Below are positions 33,649-42,433 of a stretch of 64,000 bases of DNA, one piece after another. Numbering within the stretch: position 1 is the first letter of the stretch; each line of letters begins with the position of its first letter. A program made the position numbers and the translations under genes. The notes under the pieces were generated by a model, which saw only the letters and a list, made by a program, of their open reading frames with translations, had not been told where the DNA came from and did not search any database. Origin of the DNA: JAOPZW01 sp963707695 (GTDB lineage: Bacteria; Actinomycetota; Thermoleophilia; Solirubrobacterales; Solirubrobacteraceae); contig CAVPQY010000003.1 of assembly GCA_963707695.1 (NCBI GenBank), positions 372,001 to 436,000 on the forward strand, read 5' to 3'.

Positions 33649-34785
33649 TCAGGCGGCGCTCGGGGCGAGCTCGCGCTCGGGCGCGATGCCCCAGCGGGCG
33701 GCGACCTCGCGCAGGTCGTCGTCGAGCGTCCAGCGGTCGGCCACGGCCGGGCCGTCATGGTCGGGCACGCCGCCCTTCAGCGCCATGCTGCCGGCGTTGT
33801 CGCCGATCGCCCGCAGCTCGTCGACCTCCGCCGCGGACAGGACGACCTCGGAGGGCGTGGCGGCGAGCTCGGCGCGCTTGTCCTCGACGGGGCGCGCCCC
33901 GGGCCCGGCCTCCTGGATCAGCGTGGGCACGACGCTGCGCACCGGGCCGTGCGCGAGGTCCCACTGGGCCGCGAGCTGGAGCATCGTCAGCCCGTGCCGC
34001 TCGGCGATCGGGCGCATGCGCTCCAGGCGCTCGCGCCCGGCCTCGATCCAGCCCGCCGGCCGGAAGGCCCGGTGGTCGGGACGCTGCGGCGCGCGCGCGG
34101 GCGTGACGTCGTCCCAGAACAGGCCCCCGTAGTCGACGACGCGCGCCAGGACCGAGATGCCGTGGCGGGCCGCGGCGCCGAGCGCGAGCTCGCCGGGCCA
34201 GGGCTCCATCGGGTTGAGGATGAGCATGGCCCAGTCGAGCCGGTCGCCGAAGCGCTCGAACGCCGTGATGAGGTCCAGCGTGAAGCCGTTGGCCGGCCCC
34301 GGCGCGATGCCCAGCAGGCCGGTCAACCCGGCCTCGCGCAGGGCGCTCATGCCGTCCCAGACCGCCTCGGACGTGTAGCCCGTCCGGTCGGGGTTGTGGA
34401 GCAGGAGGAGGTCGAAGCGGTCGATCCCGATCCGCTCCAGCGAGCGCTCGGTGGCCCGCCGCAGGTAGTCCGCGTAGCCCTCCGGGCCGCGCAGGGCGGG
34501 GTCGGTGAAGCGCGGGAACCCCTTGGCGCCCTGGCGCTCGCCCTCGTAGAAGTCGTGGCCGACGGCGCCGACGACGACGACGTCGTCGCGGCGCACGTCG
34601 CGCAGCGCCCGCCCGAGCACCGCGTCGGCCTCGCCCTGGCCGTAGACGTCGGCGGTCAGGACGGTGCGGACGTCGTCGCCGGGGCGGACGAGGGCGGTCA
34701 GGCGCTCGTCGTCGAGCTCCTCGCCGAAGTGCATGAAGCGGCCCCCGCTCCAGGTGCCGAGGGCGGTGTGCGTCGGGTGGGCCAT
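33649..34785 (-). CDS. Aldo/keto reductase family protein
   Basis: A 378-residue aldo/keto reductase barrel. Recognisable parts are TVLTADVYGQGEADAVLGRAL (helix 1), the catalytic-region VVVGAVGHDF, FDLLLLHNPD and the C-terminal cofactor-binding VVPTLIQE...LAATPSEVVLS. It reduces carbonyl groups with NADPH; the family comes with many uncharacterised members, and substrate is unknown. TAGAGT lies 10 bases before the start. Upstream on the same strand lies a VOC protein, 90 bases away. Confidence 0.85.
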   Translation of the reverse strand: MAHPTHTALGTWSGGRFMHFGEELDDERLTALVRPGDDVRTVLTADVYGQGEADAVLGRALRDVRRDDVVVVGAVGHDFYEGERQGAKGFPRFTDPALRGPEGYADYLRRATERSLERIGIDRFDLLLLHNPDRTGYTSEAVWDGMSALREAGLTGLLGIAPGPANGFTLDLITAFERFGDRLDWAMLILNPMEPWPGELALGAAARHGISVLARVVDYGGLFWDDVTPARAPQRPDHRAFRPAGWIEAGRERLERMRPIAERHGLTMLQLAAQWDLAHGPVRSVVPTLIQEAGPGARPVEDKRAELAATPSEVVLSAAEVDELRAIGDNAGSMALKGGVPDHDGPAVADRWTLDDDLREVAARWGIAPERELAPSAA

Positions 34786-34875
34786 CGTCCCCCGGACTCT
34801 ACGACGCCGAGGGCGCGGCGCCGGGCCCGCTCAGCGTCCGGCCGCGCGACCGCTCAGGGCCCGGGGCTGGGCCGC

Positions 34876-35259
34876 TCAGCGCCCGGGACCGGGCGACGGC
34901 GGCCCGTCGGGCAGGGCGAAGTGGGGGTTCTCGATGATCCCGACGACCTGGCCGGCCGGGGTCGTGAACGTCCCGAGGCGGATGCCCTCGCCGACCTCGT
35001 GAACCTCGGCGCGCACCTCGGCGCCGAGCTCCTGCAGCCGCCGGGAGGCCGCGTCGGCGTCGGCGACGCCCCAGTACGTCGTCGCGCCCTCGTCGACGGG
35101 CGCGTCCGGGACCAGGCCGAGCTCGTAGCCGCCGACCTCGAAGCCGACGTAGAACGGCTGGTCGAAGGAGGGCCCGTGGCCCAGGAGCTCGGTGAACCAC
35201 GCCTTCGCGGCGTCGAGGTCCGGGGCGGGGTGGGTGATCGTGCGCAGTCCGAGGAACAT
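34876..35259 (-). CDS. VOC family protein
   Basis: 127 residues with the paired beta-alpha-beta motifs of the VOC fold: GLRTITHPAPDLDAAKAWFTELLG and LGTFTTPAGQVVGIIENPHF. I start it at ATG 35259; a longer frame to 35319 adds a basic segment with no domain. It lies downstream of an AraC-family gene on the same strand (72 bases apart) and may be part of its regulon. Confidence 0.82.
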   Translation of the reverse strand: MFLGLRTITHPAPDLDAAKAWFTELLGHGPSFDQPFYVGFEVGGYELGLVPDAPVDEGATTYWGVADADAASRRLQELGAEVRAEVHEVGEGIRLGTFTTPAGQVVGIIENPHFALPDGPPSPGPGR

Positions 35260-35331
35260 CGGCCGAACTCTGCCGGGTCGAGCCGCCGCCGTCTTGTGCG
35301 AAACGGCCGTCCTGGCCACGGCCGTCGTCCG

Positions 35332-36084
35332 TCAGGTGGCCACGGTCGCGCGCTGGCCCAGCAGCGCGCCCGGCGTCCGGCCGGCGAGGCGCCCGCACTC
35401 GTGGGCGAGGTGCGCCTGGTCGGCGTAGCCGGCCTGCGCGGCCAGGCGCCCGAGCGTCGCCCGCGGGTGCGCCGCGCGCAGGGCGAGCAGCCGCTGCAGC
35501 CGCATGGTGCGGGCGAAGCGCTTGGGGCCCGTCCCGAGCTCCTTGGTGCAGCGGCGGTGCAGCTGACGCGGGCTCAGCGCGAGGTGGCCGGCGAGCGCGC
35601 CGACGTCGAGGCCGGGGTGCGCGCGCAGGAGCCGCGCGGCGCCGGCCACGAGCTCGTCGGGCTCGGCCCGGCGGGGTGCCCGGGCCGCGGCGGCGGCCAG
35701 GAGCGCCGCCGCGCGCCCGGCGTCGCCGTCCTCGAGCGCCGCCTGCGCGGCGGCGACGTCGAGCGGGCCGCCGAGGTCCTCGAGCGCGACGCTCCGGTCG
35801 GCGAGCTCGTCGGCGCCCACGCCGAGCAGCGCCCGCGTGGCCCCCGCGCGCAGGCGCAGGCCGGCGGTCCGGGTGCCGGCCGGGAACGCGAAGGTGCTCG
35901 GGCCGCCGGCCGGGCCGGCCACGACGGGCGGCCGGCCGGGGAGCAGCACCACGTCGAGGGCGCCGTCGGGGAGCACGAGCCAGTCGTCCACCGGCGCGTC
36001 GAAGCGGACGGTCCACACCGCCGCGGCGACGTCGGCGGCCGGCCCCGGGGCCGGCGCCTCGCGGTAGGTGGCCAGCGGCGCCAT
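35332..36084 (-). CDS. AraC-family transcriptional regulator
   Basis: A 250-residue regulator. The C-terminal 100 residues hold the two helix-turn-helix units (VGALAGHLALSPRQLHRRCTKELGTGPKRFARTMRLQRLL and LGRLAAQAGYADQAHLAHECGRLAGRTPG). The N-terminal half is a DUF6597-like beta domain, as in the small AraC proteins that sit next to VOC genes. Its likely targets are the VOC and aldo/keto reductase genes downstream. Confidence 0.88.
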   Translation of the reverse strand: MAPLATYREAPAPGPAADVAAAVWTVRFDAPVDDWLVLPDGALDVVLLPGRPPVVAGPAGGPSTFAFPAGTRTAGLRLRAGATRALLGVGADELADRSVALEDLGGPLDVAAAQAALEDGDAGRAAALLAAAAARAPRRAEPDELVAGAARLLRAHPGLDVGALAGHLALSPRQLHRRCTKELGTGPKRFARTMRLQRLLALRAAHPRATLGRLAAQAGYADQAHLAHECGRLAGRTPGALLGQRATVAT

Positions 36085-36108
36085 GACCCGGTGGTTCCCC
36101 GTCCGGCG

Positions 36109-37479
36109 TCAGCCCAGCGCCGGGACGCCCTGCGGCAGGGCGTCGAGCGCCCGCTGCAGGTCGGCGTCGCTGAACTCGGGGTCGTCGAGGCGCCCGGCCA
36201 GGAAGTCCTCGTAGGCGGACAGGTCGAAGTGCCCGTGGCCGCAGAGCCCGAAGAGGACGACGCGCTCCTCCCCCGCCTCGCGAGCGTCGAGCGCCTCGTC
36301 GACGGCCGCCTTGAGCGCGTGGGTCGGCTCGGGCGCCGGGATGATCCCCTCGGTGCGCGCGAAGCGCAGCGCCTCGGTGAACGTCTCCGACTGCCGGTAG
36401 GCGCGCGCCTCGACGAGGCCCTGGCGGACGAGGGCGCTGACGAGCGGCGAGTCGCCGTGGTAGCGCAGCCCGCCGGCGTGGACCGGCGGCGGCACGAAGT
36501 CGTGCCCGAGGGTGTACATCGGCATGAGCGGCGTCAGCCCCGCGGTGTCGCCGAAGTCGTAGGCGTAGACGCCCTTCGTCAGCGTGGGGCACGCCGCCGG
36601 CTCGGCGGCGACGAAGCGCGTCCGGGCGCCGTCGCGCAGCACCCGCCGCAGCCACGGGAAGGCGAGGCCGCCGAAGTTCGAGCCGCCGCCGACGCAGGCG
36701 ACGACGACGTCGGGCTCGTCGCCGGCCATGGCGAGCTGCTCGATCGACTCCTGGCCGATGACCGTCTGGTGCAGCAGGACGTGGTTCAGGACGCTGCCCA
36801 GCGCGTAGTTGCAGGACTCCTCCTGCGCGGCGACCTCGACGGCCTCGGAGATCGCGATGCCCAGCGAGCCGGTCGGGTGCCCGGCGTTGTCGCGCCCGGC
36901 CTGCGTGAGGTCGCTGGGCGAGCGGTGCACCGTCGCACCCCACGTCTCCATCATCGAGCGCCGGTAGGGCTTCTGGTCGTAGCTCGAGCCCACCATGAAG
37001 ACCTCGCACTCGAGGCCGAAGAGCGAGCACGCGAAGGCCAGGGACGAGCCCCACTGCCCCGCGCCGGTCTCCGTCGCGAGCTTCCGCACCCCGGCCTGGG
37101 CGTTGGCCCAGGCCTGGGGGACGGCCGTGTTCGGCTTGTGCGACCCGGCGGGCGAGCCGCCCTCGTACTTGAAGTAGATGCGGGCGGGCGTGTCGAGCGC
37201 GCGCTCCAGGCGCCGCGCGCGGAAGAGCGGCGTCGGGCGCCAGAGCCGGTAGGCGTCGCGGACCTCCTCGGGGATCTCGACGAGCGGCTCGGCGCTGACC
37301 TCCTGCTCGATCAGCGCGCCCGGGAAGATCGGCGTCAGGTCGTCCGGGCCTGCGGGCTGCAGCGTCGCCGGGCTCAGCGGCGGGAGCGCCTCCCCCGGCA
37401 GGTCGGCCATGAGGTTGACCCAGTGGGTCGGGATCCGGTCCTCGCCCAGGAGGAACTTCGTGTGCGTCGCGTCGGCCAT
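36109..37479 (-). CDS. trpB: TrpB2-type tryptophan synthase beta subunit homologue
   Basis: A 456-residue PLP enzyme of the TrpB2 group. The PLP lysine is Lys115 in GSHKPN; the phosphate-binding loop is CVGGGSNFGG; the long extra N terminus with EDRIPTHWVNLMADLP is characteristic of TrpB2. It condenses indole or a related nucleophile with serine. No trpA or other tryptophan genes are near, which fits TrpB2 roles in indole salvage or in non-tryptophan chemistry. TAGGCT lies 9 bases before the ATG. Confidence 0.92.
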   Translation of the reverse strand: MADATHTKFLLGEDRIPTHWVNLMADLPGEALPPLSPATLQPAGPDDLTPIFPGALIEQEVSAEPLVEIPEEVRDAYRLWRPTPLFRARRLERALDTPARIYFKYEGGSPAGSHKPNTAVPQAWANAQAGVRKLATETGAGQWGSSLAFACSLFGLECEVFMVGSSYDQKPYRRSMMETWGATVHRSPSDLTQAGRDNAGHPTGSLGIAISEAVEVAAQEESCNYALGSVLNHVLLHQTVIGQESIEQLAMAGDEPDVVVACVGGGSNFGGLAFPWLRRVLRDGARTRFVAAEPAACPTLTKGVYAYDFGDTAGLTPLMPMYTLGHDFVPPPVHAGGLRYHGDSPLVSALVRQGLVEARAYRQSETFTEALRFARTEGIIPAPEPTHALKAAVDEALDAREAGEERVVLFGLCGHGHFDLSAYEDFLAGRLDDPEFSDADLQRALDALPQGVPALG

Positions 37480-37519
37480 GGGAAGGCGAGCCTACCCCGC
37501 GCCCGACGCCACGGCCGTG

Positions 37520-38731
37520 CTAGCCCGTCAGCTCGCGCGCGACGTGGTCGGCCAGCAGGCGCCCGCGCCGCGTCAGCCGCGCGTGGTGGTCCTCGCCGCG
37601 GTCCAGCAGGCCGTCGCGCTCGAGCCCCGCGGCGGCCGCGCGCCCGTCCTCGTCGAGCAGGTCGAGGTCCAGGCCGTCGGCCAGGCGGACCTCGAGCATG
37701 ATCCGCTCCAGGCGGCGCGCGTCCTCGTCGAGGACCTCGCGGCCGGCGGCCGGAGAGGCGCCCTCGGCGAGCCGGGCCGCCCACGCCGTCGGGTGCAGGA
37801 CGTTCCACCAGCGCACCCCGCCGGCATGGCTGTGCGCGCCGGGACCGACGCCCCACCACGTCGCGCCCCGCCAGTACCCGAGGTTGTGGCGGCTGCGCGA
37901 TGCCTCGCCGGTGGCCCAGTTCGAGACCTCGTACCACGGCAGGCCCGCCGCGCCGAGGAGCTCGTCGGCGAGCTCGTACCGGGCCGCCTGCGCGTCGTCC
38001 CCGGGCGGGCGGACCTCGCCCCGGCGGACCTGGGCGTGGAGCCGCGTCCCGGGCTCGACGATGAGCCCGTACGCCGAGACGTGGTCGGGGCCCGCGGCGA
38101 GCGCGGCCTCGACGGAGGTGCGCCAGTCGGCGTCCGTCTCGCCCGGCGCGCCGTAGATGAGGTCGACGCTGACGTGCTCGAAGCCGGCGGCCCGCGCCTC
38201 GCGCACGGCCGCGGCGGCGCGGCCGGGCGTGTGGACACGGTCCAGGGCGCGCAGGACGTGCCCCACGGCGCTCTGCATCCCGAACGAGATGCGCGTGAAG
38301 CCGGCCTCGCGGAGGGCCGCCAGCGAGGCCGGGGCGACGCTCTCCGGGTTGGCCTCGGTCGTGACCTCCGCGTCCGGCGCCAGGCCGAACGTCGCGCGGA
38401 CGTCGCGCAGGACGGCCGCGAGGTCGGCGACGGGCAGCACCGTGGGCGTGCCGCCGCCGAAGAAGACCGTCGACGCGGGCGGGACCTCGTCGCCGAGCAC
38501 CCGCCGGGCCAGCGCGAGCTCCGCGCGGGCGGTGCCCGCGAAGGCCTCGCGCGCGCCCCCGCCGGGCAGCTCGGCCGCGGTGTAGGTGTTGAAGTCGCAG
38601 TAGCCGCAGCGGGCCGTGCAGAAGGGGACGTGGACGTAGACGCCGAAGGTGGCGCCGGGCACCTCGGCGCGCGCCGCGCCGGGGAGCGCGCCGTCGCGGG
38701 GCGGGACGTCGCCGTGGGGCAGCCGGGCCAC
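37520..38731 (-). CDS. hemW: Radical SAM heme chaperone HemW
   Basis: A 403-residue HemW protein. The iron-sulfur motif is CTARCGYC preceded by VYVHVPF, and the family-specific FNTYT follows it. FFGGGTPT and EANPES are conserved for HemW/HemN. Bacterial HemW binds heme and delivers it to respiratory proteins and is not a true coproporphyrinogen oxidase. It is followed, upstream on the same strand, by a GAF-PAS gene 26 bases away. Confidence 0.93.
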   Translation of the reverse strand: MARLPHGDVPPRDGALPGAARAEVPGATFGVYVHVPFCTARCGYCDFNTYTAAELPGGGAREAFAGTARAELALARRVLGDEVPPASTVFFGGGTPTVLPVADLAAVLRDVRATFGLAPDAEVTTEANPESVAPASLAALREAGFTRISFGMQSAVGHVLRALDRVHTPGRAAAAVREARAAGFEHVSVDLIYGAPGETDADWRTSVEAALAAGPDHVSAYGLIVEPGTRLHAQVRRGEVRPPGDDAQAARYELADELLGAAGLPWYEVSNWATGEASRSRHNLGYWRGATWWGVGPGAHSHAGGVRWWNVLHPTAWAARLAEGASPAAGREVLDEDARRLERIMLEVRLADGLDLDLLDEDGRAAAAGLERDGLLDRGEDHHARLTRRGRLLADHVARELTG

Positions 38732-38757
38732 GCCCTCCAGTCAAGCGGCTCGCGCGC

Positions 38758-39624
38758 TCAGGCGCCCGGGGCGGGCACCGCGCCGGCGTGGTGGCCGAGC
38801 GCGATGAACAGCGGCACGCCGTCGACCTCGGCCTCGGTCAGGACGACGTCGAGCGGGAAGACGGTCCCGTCCAGGCGGCGACCCTCGAGCCGCCGCCGGC
38901 CGAGGGCGCTGCCCTGGGCGAGGTCGGCCGCCAGCTCGCCCCACGTCAGGCCGCCGAGGAGGTCGGTCACCGTCCGGCCGACGAGCTCGTGCGGCCGGGC
39001 GCCGAGCGCCTCGGCCGCGGCGCGGTTGGCGGTCTTGACGCGGCCGTCGGTGCCGAAGGTCAGGATCCCCTCGGCCGCGTGGTCGACGATCGCACGCAGG
39101 CGCGCCTCGCTCTCCCGCAGGCGGCGGGTGGCCTGCGAGAGCCGCAGGGTGGCCAGCTCGTGCTCGGCCCAGCCGGCGAGGTCGTCCAGGCGCGCGAGCT
39201 GCTCGTCGTCGAGCGTCCGCGGCGTCCGGTCGATGAGGCACAGGGTCCCCACCGGCCGGCCGTCGGCCAGCAGGGGCCGCCCCGCGTAGAAGCGCACGCC
39301 GGCCTCGCCCGTCACCCAGGGGTTGTCGGAGAAGCGCTCGTCGCGCGTCGTGTCGGGGATGACGAGCGTCCCCTCGCCCAGGATCGCGTGGGCGCAGAAC
39401 GACACCGCGCGCGGCGTCTCGGTCACGTCGACGCCGACGCAGGACTTGAACCACTGGCGGTTGGCGTCGACGAGCGACACGAGCGCGATCGGGACGCCGA
39501 AGAGCGCCGAGGCCACGCGGGTGATGCGGTCGAAGCGCTCCTCCGGGGGCGAGTCGAGGACGCCGAGCTCGTGCAGCGCGGCCAGGCGGGCGGGCTCGTC
39601 GGGATGCAGCTCCGCGGCGGGCAT
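38758..39624 (-). CDS. GAF-PAS sensor protein without output domain
   Basis: A 288-residue protein. The N-terminal GAF domain (about residues 15-165) has ALFGVPIALVSLVDANRQWFKSCVG and the heme/ligand-region SFCAHAIL. A PAS domain (about 180-285) begins RLRAIVDHAAEGILTFGTDGRVKTANRAA. No kinase, GGDEF, EAL or HTH domain follows. It would sense and pass a signal by contact, like the GAF protein in the stressosome operon. I chose ATG 39624. The next gene on the strand is hemW, 26 bases downstream. Confidence 0.85.
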   Translation of the reverse strand: MPAAELHPDEPARLAALHELGVLDSPPEERFDRITRVASALFGVPIALVSLVDANRQWFKSCVGVDVTETPRAVSFCAHAILGEGTLVIPDTTRDERFSDNPWVTGEAGVRFYAGRPLLADGRPVGTLCLIDRTPRTLDDEQLARLDDLAGWAEHELATLRLSQATRRLRESEARLRAIVDHAAEGILTFGTDGRVKTANRAAAEALGARPHELVGRTVTDLLGGLTWGELAADLAQGSALGRRRLEGRRLDGTVFPLDVVLTEAEVDGVPLFIALGHHAGAVPAPGA

Positions 39625-39687
39625 GGCCCCAGTCTGCCGTGTGCCGGGCATCGGCGGCGCGCCCCGTGCGCGCCCGGACCGGTTGGC

Positions 39688-40236
39688 CTAGTTCAGCGAC
39701 GGGTCCATGGGCAGCGTGGCCATCAGCACGTGCTCGCCTCCGGCCCGCTGCAGGACGCGCCGCCACAGCTCGTCGGGGTCCTCGCCGAAGACGTCGTCGG
39801 CGAGCGCGGCGACGACGATCCACGAGTCCTCGCCCAGCTCGTCCTCGAGCTGGCCGGGCCCCCAGCCGGAGTGCCCGGCGAAGACCCGGGTGCGGCGGGT
39901 GGCCGCGGCCAGCGCGCCGGCGTCGGGCGGGTCGGCCGGGATGAACCCGAGGTCCCCCGTGACGACCATGGCCGCCAGCGAGGGGTCGTCGAACTCGGCC
40001 AGCACGATGACGCTCTGCGCGGCCACGGGGCCGCCGACGCTGACGGGCGCGTCCTCCTCGGCCAGCCACTCGAGGTCGGGCACGGCCTCGCCGACCGTCA
40101 CGGCCGACGGGCGGTTCAGGACGAAGCCCATGGCCCCCTCCGCGGTGTGCTCCGCGACGAGCACCACGGTGCGCCGGAAGTTGCCGTCCAGGACGGAGGG
40201 CGAGGAGACCAGGAGCTTGCCGCGCAGCGAGTCCAT
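39688..40236 (-). CDS. yqgE: YqgE/AlgH family protein (UPF0301)
   Basis: 182 residues with the family segments GKLLVSSPSVLDGNFRRTVVLVAEH, GFVLNRPS, GGPV and VFAGHSGWGPGQLEDEL. The fold is known from structures but no reaction is established for the family. I start it at ATG 40236; the open frame extends further upstream without family similarity. Confidence 0.9.
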   Translation of the reverse strand: MDSLRGKLLVSSPSVLDGNFRRTVVLVAEHTAEGAMGFVLNRPSAVTVGEAVPDLEWLAEEDAPVSVGGPVAAQSVIVLAEFDDPSLAAMVVTGDLGFIPADPPDAGALAAATRRTRVFAGHSGWGPGQLEDELGEDSWIVVAALADDVFGEDPDELWRRVLQRAGGEHVLMATLPMDPSLN

Positions 40237-40297
40237 CCTGGACGGGTTCCCACCGCGGGGGGCTCCCCACACGCCGGCCGAGCCCTCGTGCGCCGGG

Positions 40298-41191
40298 TCA
40301 CACCCGCGGGAGGCGCCCGGCCGCGGCCTGCAGGCCGGCCCAGGCGTCCCCCTCGGCCTCCAGGCGCTCGCGTGCGGCGGGGACGGGCCACTGCGCCGCG
40401 CTGCGCACCGAGCCCGTCTCCAGCTCCTCCCAGCGCACGGGCATCGCGACGGGGGCCAACGGCCGCGCCCGCGGCGCGTACGGCGCCGCGACGGTCTGGG
40501 CCCACCGATTGCGCAGGACGTCGACGAACAGGCGGTCGCCACGCTTGGCCTTGCGGAACTCGGTCGTCAGCTCGTCGGGGGCGGTGGCCACGAGCGCCGC
40601 GGCGACCGCCTGGGCCGCGTCGAGCACCGCATCGAAGCCGTGCCGGCGCCGGAGCGGAACCACGACGTGCATCCCGCGCGACCCGGTGACCATCGCGAAC
40701 GGCGTCACGCCCGCGTCCGAGAGGACGTCGCGCAGGCGCAGCGCCGTGCGCGCGACGAGCGGGAAGTCGTCGGTGCCGGGCGGGTCGAGGTCGACGACGA
40801 GGCGGTCGGGGCGGTCCAGGCGATCCGCCCGGCTCGTCCAGACGTGCGGGGTCAGGCAGTTCTGCTGCGCCAGCCACACGAGCGTCGCGGCATCGTCGGC
40901 GAGCGCATGCAGGACCGTCCCGCCCTCCTTCGGCACCCGCACCCGGTGGATCCAGGCCGGCGCGCCCTTCGGAAGCTCCTTCTGGAAGATGCCCGGAGCC
41001 CGGATGCCGCCGTTGAAGCGCTGCAGGCTCACCGGCCGGCGTCGGACGTGCGGCAGCATGACCGGGGCGGCGTCGCGGAACCAGGCGGCCAGGTCCGCCT
41101 TCGTGACCGCGCCCTCGGGGACGAGGACCTTGTCCGGGTGGGTGAGGCGGACGGATCGCCCGGTGGTGCGCACGAGGACCTCGGTGGACAT
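40298..41191 (-). CDS. LigD-type primase/polymerase domain protein (stand-alone)
   Basis: A 297-residue archaeo-eukaryotic primase-fold polymerase, as found in the polymerase domain of ligase D. Visible are HPDKVLVPEGAVTKADL, the metal-binding VVDLDPPGTDD and the GSRGMHVVVPL segment. LigD polymerase domains fill gaps and add ribonucleotides during non-homologous end joining together with Ku. Here no ligase, nuclease or Ku gene lies in the window, so these must be elsewhere or it works alone. It is divergent from a 75-residue gene and lies next to the DUF72-UDG-DUF72 group. The ATG follows TACGTC by 6 bases. Confidence 0.9.
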   Translation of the reverse strand: MSTEVLVRTTGRSVRLTHPDKVLVPEGAVTKADLAAWFRDAAPVMLPHVRRRPVSLQRFNGGIRAPGIFQKELPKGAPAWIHRVRVPKEGGTVLHALADDAATLVWLAQQNCLTPHVWTSRADRLDRPDRLVVDLDPPGTDDFPLVARTALRLRDVLSDAGVTPFAMVTGSRGMHVVVPLRRRHGFDAVLDAAQAVAAALVATAPDELTTEFRKAKRGDRLFVDVLRNRWAQTVAAPYAPRARPLAPVAMPVRWEELETGSVRSAAQWPVPAARERLEAEGDAWAGLQAAAGRLPRV

Positions 41192-41252
41192 GCGCCTGAC
41201 GTACCCGCGCCCGGCCGCGTTCGCGCCCGGGCGAGCCGGGTAGTGGCGTGGC

Positions 41253-41480
41253 GTGCCGCAGCCCGACCCCGAGCTCACCGACGTCGTCCTCGAGGCCACG
41301 ACCCCGCGCGACGGCGCCGCTCCGCGCTCCCGCCGGATCGACGACGCGTGGGAGGCGGTGGTCCGCGAGGAGCTCGTGCGCGTCCGGCGCGGGCACGCCC
41401 GCGACCGGCGCCGGTCGCTGACGGGCGACGTCCTGCGCCCCGCGGGACACCGGCCGCCCGAGGGCGACGAGGCCTCCTAG
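41253..41480 (+). CDS. Small hypothetical protein
   Basis: 75 residues starting with GTG, 6 bases after TAGTGG. The first half has a helix/strand mix (DVVLEATTP, DDAWEAVVREELVRVRR), the second half is Arg/Pro-rich and possibly disordered. No family is recognised. It is divergent from the LigD-type polymerase gene and precedes the first DUF72 gene by 50 bases. Confidence 0.5.
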   Translation: MPQPDPELTDVVLEATTPRDGAAPRSRRIDDAWEAVVREELVRVRRGHARDRRRSLTGDVLRPAGHRPPEGDEAS

Positions 41481-41530
41481 CCCGCGGCCCGCCGCGCGCG
41501 AAGCGCCCCGGCCGGGTAGCGCTCGGGGGC

Positions 41531-42433
41531 ATGGCCGGGCGCATCGTCATCGGCACCTCGAGCTGGGCGGACCCCGGGTTCGTCGCCGACTGGTACCCGC
41601 CCGGCCTGCCGGCGCAGGAGCGCCTGCCCTGGTACGCGGAGCACTTCGAGGGCGTCGAGGTCAACTCCACCTTCTACGCCGTGCCCGCGCGGCGGACCGT
41701 CGAGCGCTGGGCGCAGGCCACGCCCGCGGGGTTCACCTTCGACGTCAAGCTCCACCGGCTCCTGTCGCGCCACGCCGCCGACTCGAGCGCCCTGCCACCG
41801 GCGCTGCGCCCTCGGGCCGAGACGACGCCGCGCGGCCGGGTCCTCCTGACGCCCTCGCTCCAGGACGCCCTCGCCGACGCGGTCCTGGAGGCCACCGCCC
41901 CGCTCGCCGAGGCGGGCCGCCTGTCGACCTTCCTGCTGCAGCTCACGCCGGCGTTCGACCCGCGCCACCACGAGCTCGACGAGCTCGCGCCGCTCGTCGC
42001 CCGGCTGGCGCCCGTGCCGGTGGCCGTCGAGGTCCGCCACCGCGGCTGGCTCGAGCCGCCGCGGCTGGAGGGCACGCTGGGCTGGCTCGAGGATCACGGC
42101 GCGGTCCTCGTCGGCGTCGACGGCCCGCGCGGCAGCCGGGCGCCGACCGTCGTGCCGCCGGTCGACGCCGTGACGCGGCGCTCCGTCGCCTACCTCCGCG
42201 CCCACGGGCGCAACCTCGAGGGCTACACGCGCGGCCGGGCCGTGGCCGAGCGCTTCGCCTACCGCTACGGCGACGACGAGCTGCGCGAGCTCGGCGACCG
42301 GGCGACGGCCCTGGCCGAGCGGGCGGACTCGGTGCGGGTCATGCTCAACACGAACCACTCCGACGACGCCCCCGTCGCCGCAGCGCGCCTGCGCGAGCTG
42401 CTCGGCCAGGTCCCGGCGGGGAGCGCGGCGTGA
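41531..42433 (+). CDS. DUF72 family protein (YecE-like), copy 1
   Basis: A 300-residue TIM-barrel-like DUF72 protein. The start MAGRIVIGTSSWADPGFVADWYPPGL, the EHFEGVEVNSTFYAVPARRTVERWA segment and the VAVEVRHRGWL and LNTNHSDDAP segments are diagnostic. The family is widespread but its reaction is unknown. It starts 8 bases after TAGCGC with no Shine-Dalgarno. It overlaps the uracil-DNA glycosylase gene by GTGA, and a second, distinct DUF72 gene follows that. Confidence 0.88.
   Translation: MAGRIVIGTSSWADPGFVADWYPPGLPAQERLPWYAEHFEGVEVNSTFYAVPARRTVERWAQATPAGFTFDVKLHRLLSRHAADSSALPPALRPRAETTPRGRVLLTPSLQDALADAVLEATAPLAEAGRLSTFLLQLTPAFDPRHHELDELAPLVARLAPVPVAVEVRHRGWLEPPRLEGTLGWLEDHGAVLVGVDGPRGSRAPTVVPPVDAVTRRSVAYLRAHGRNLEGYTRGRAVAERFAYRYGDDELRELGDRATALAERADSVRVMLNTNHSDDAPVAAARLRELLGQVPAGSAA

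Noticed and set aside
40298..41191. Full DNA ligase D
   Set aside because: Only the polymerase domain is present; no ligase or phosphoesterase motif occurs in or next to the gene.
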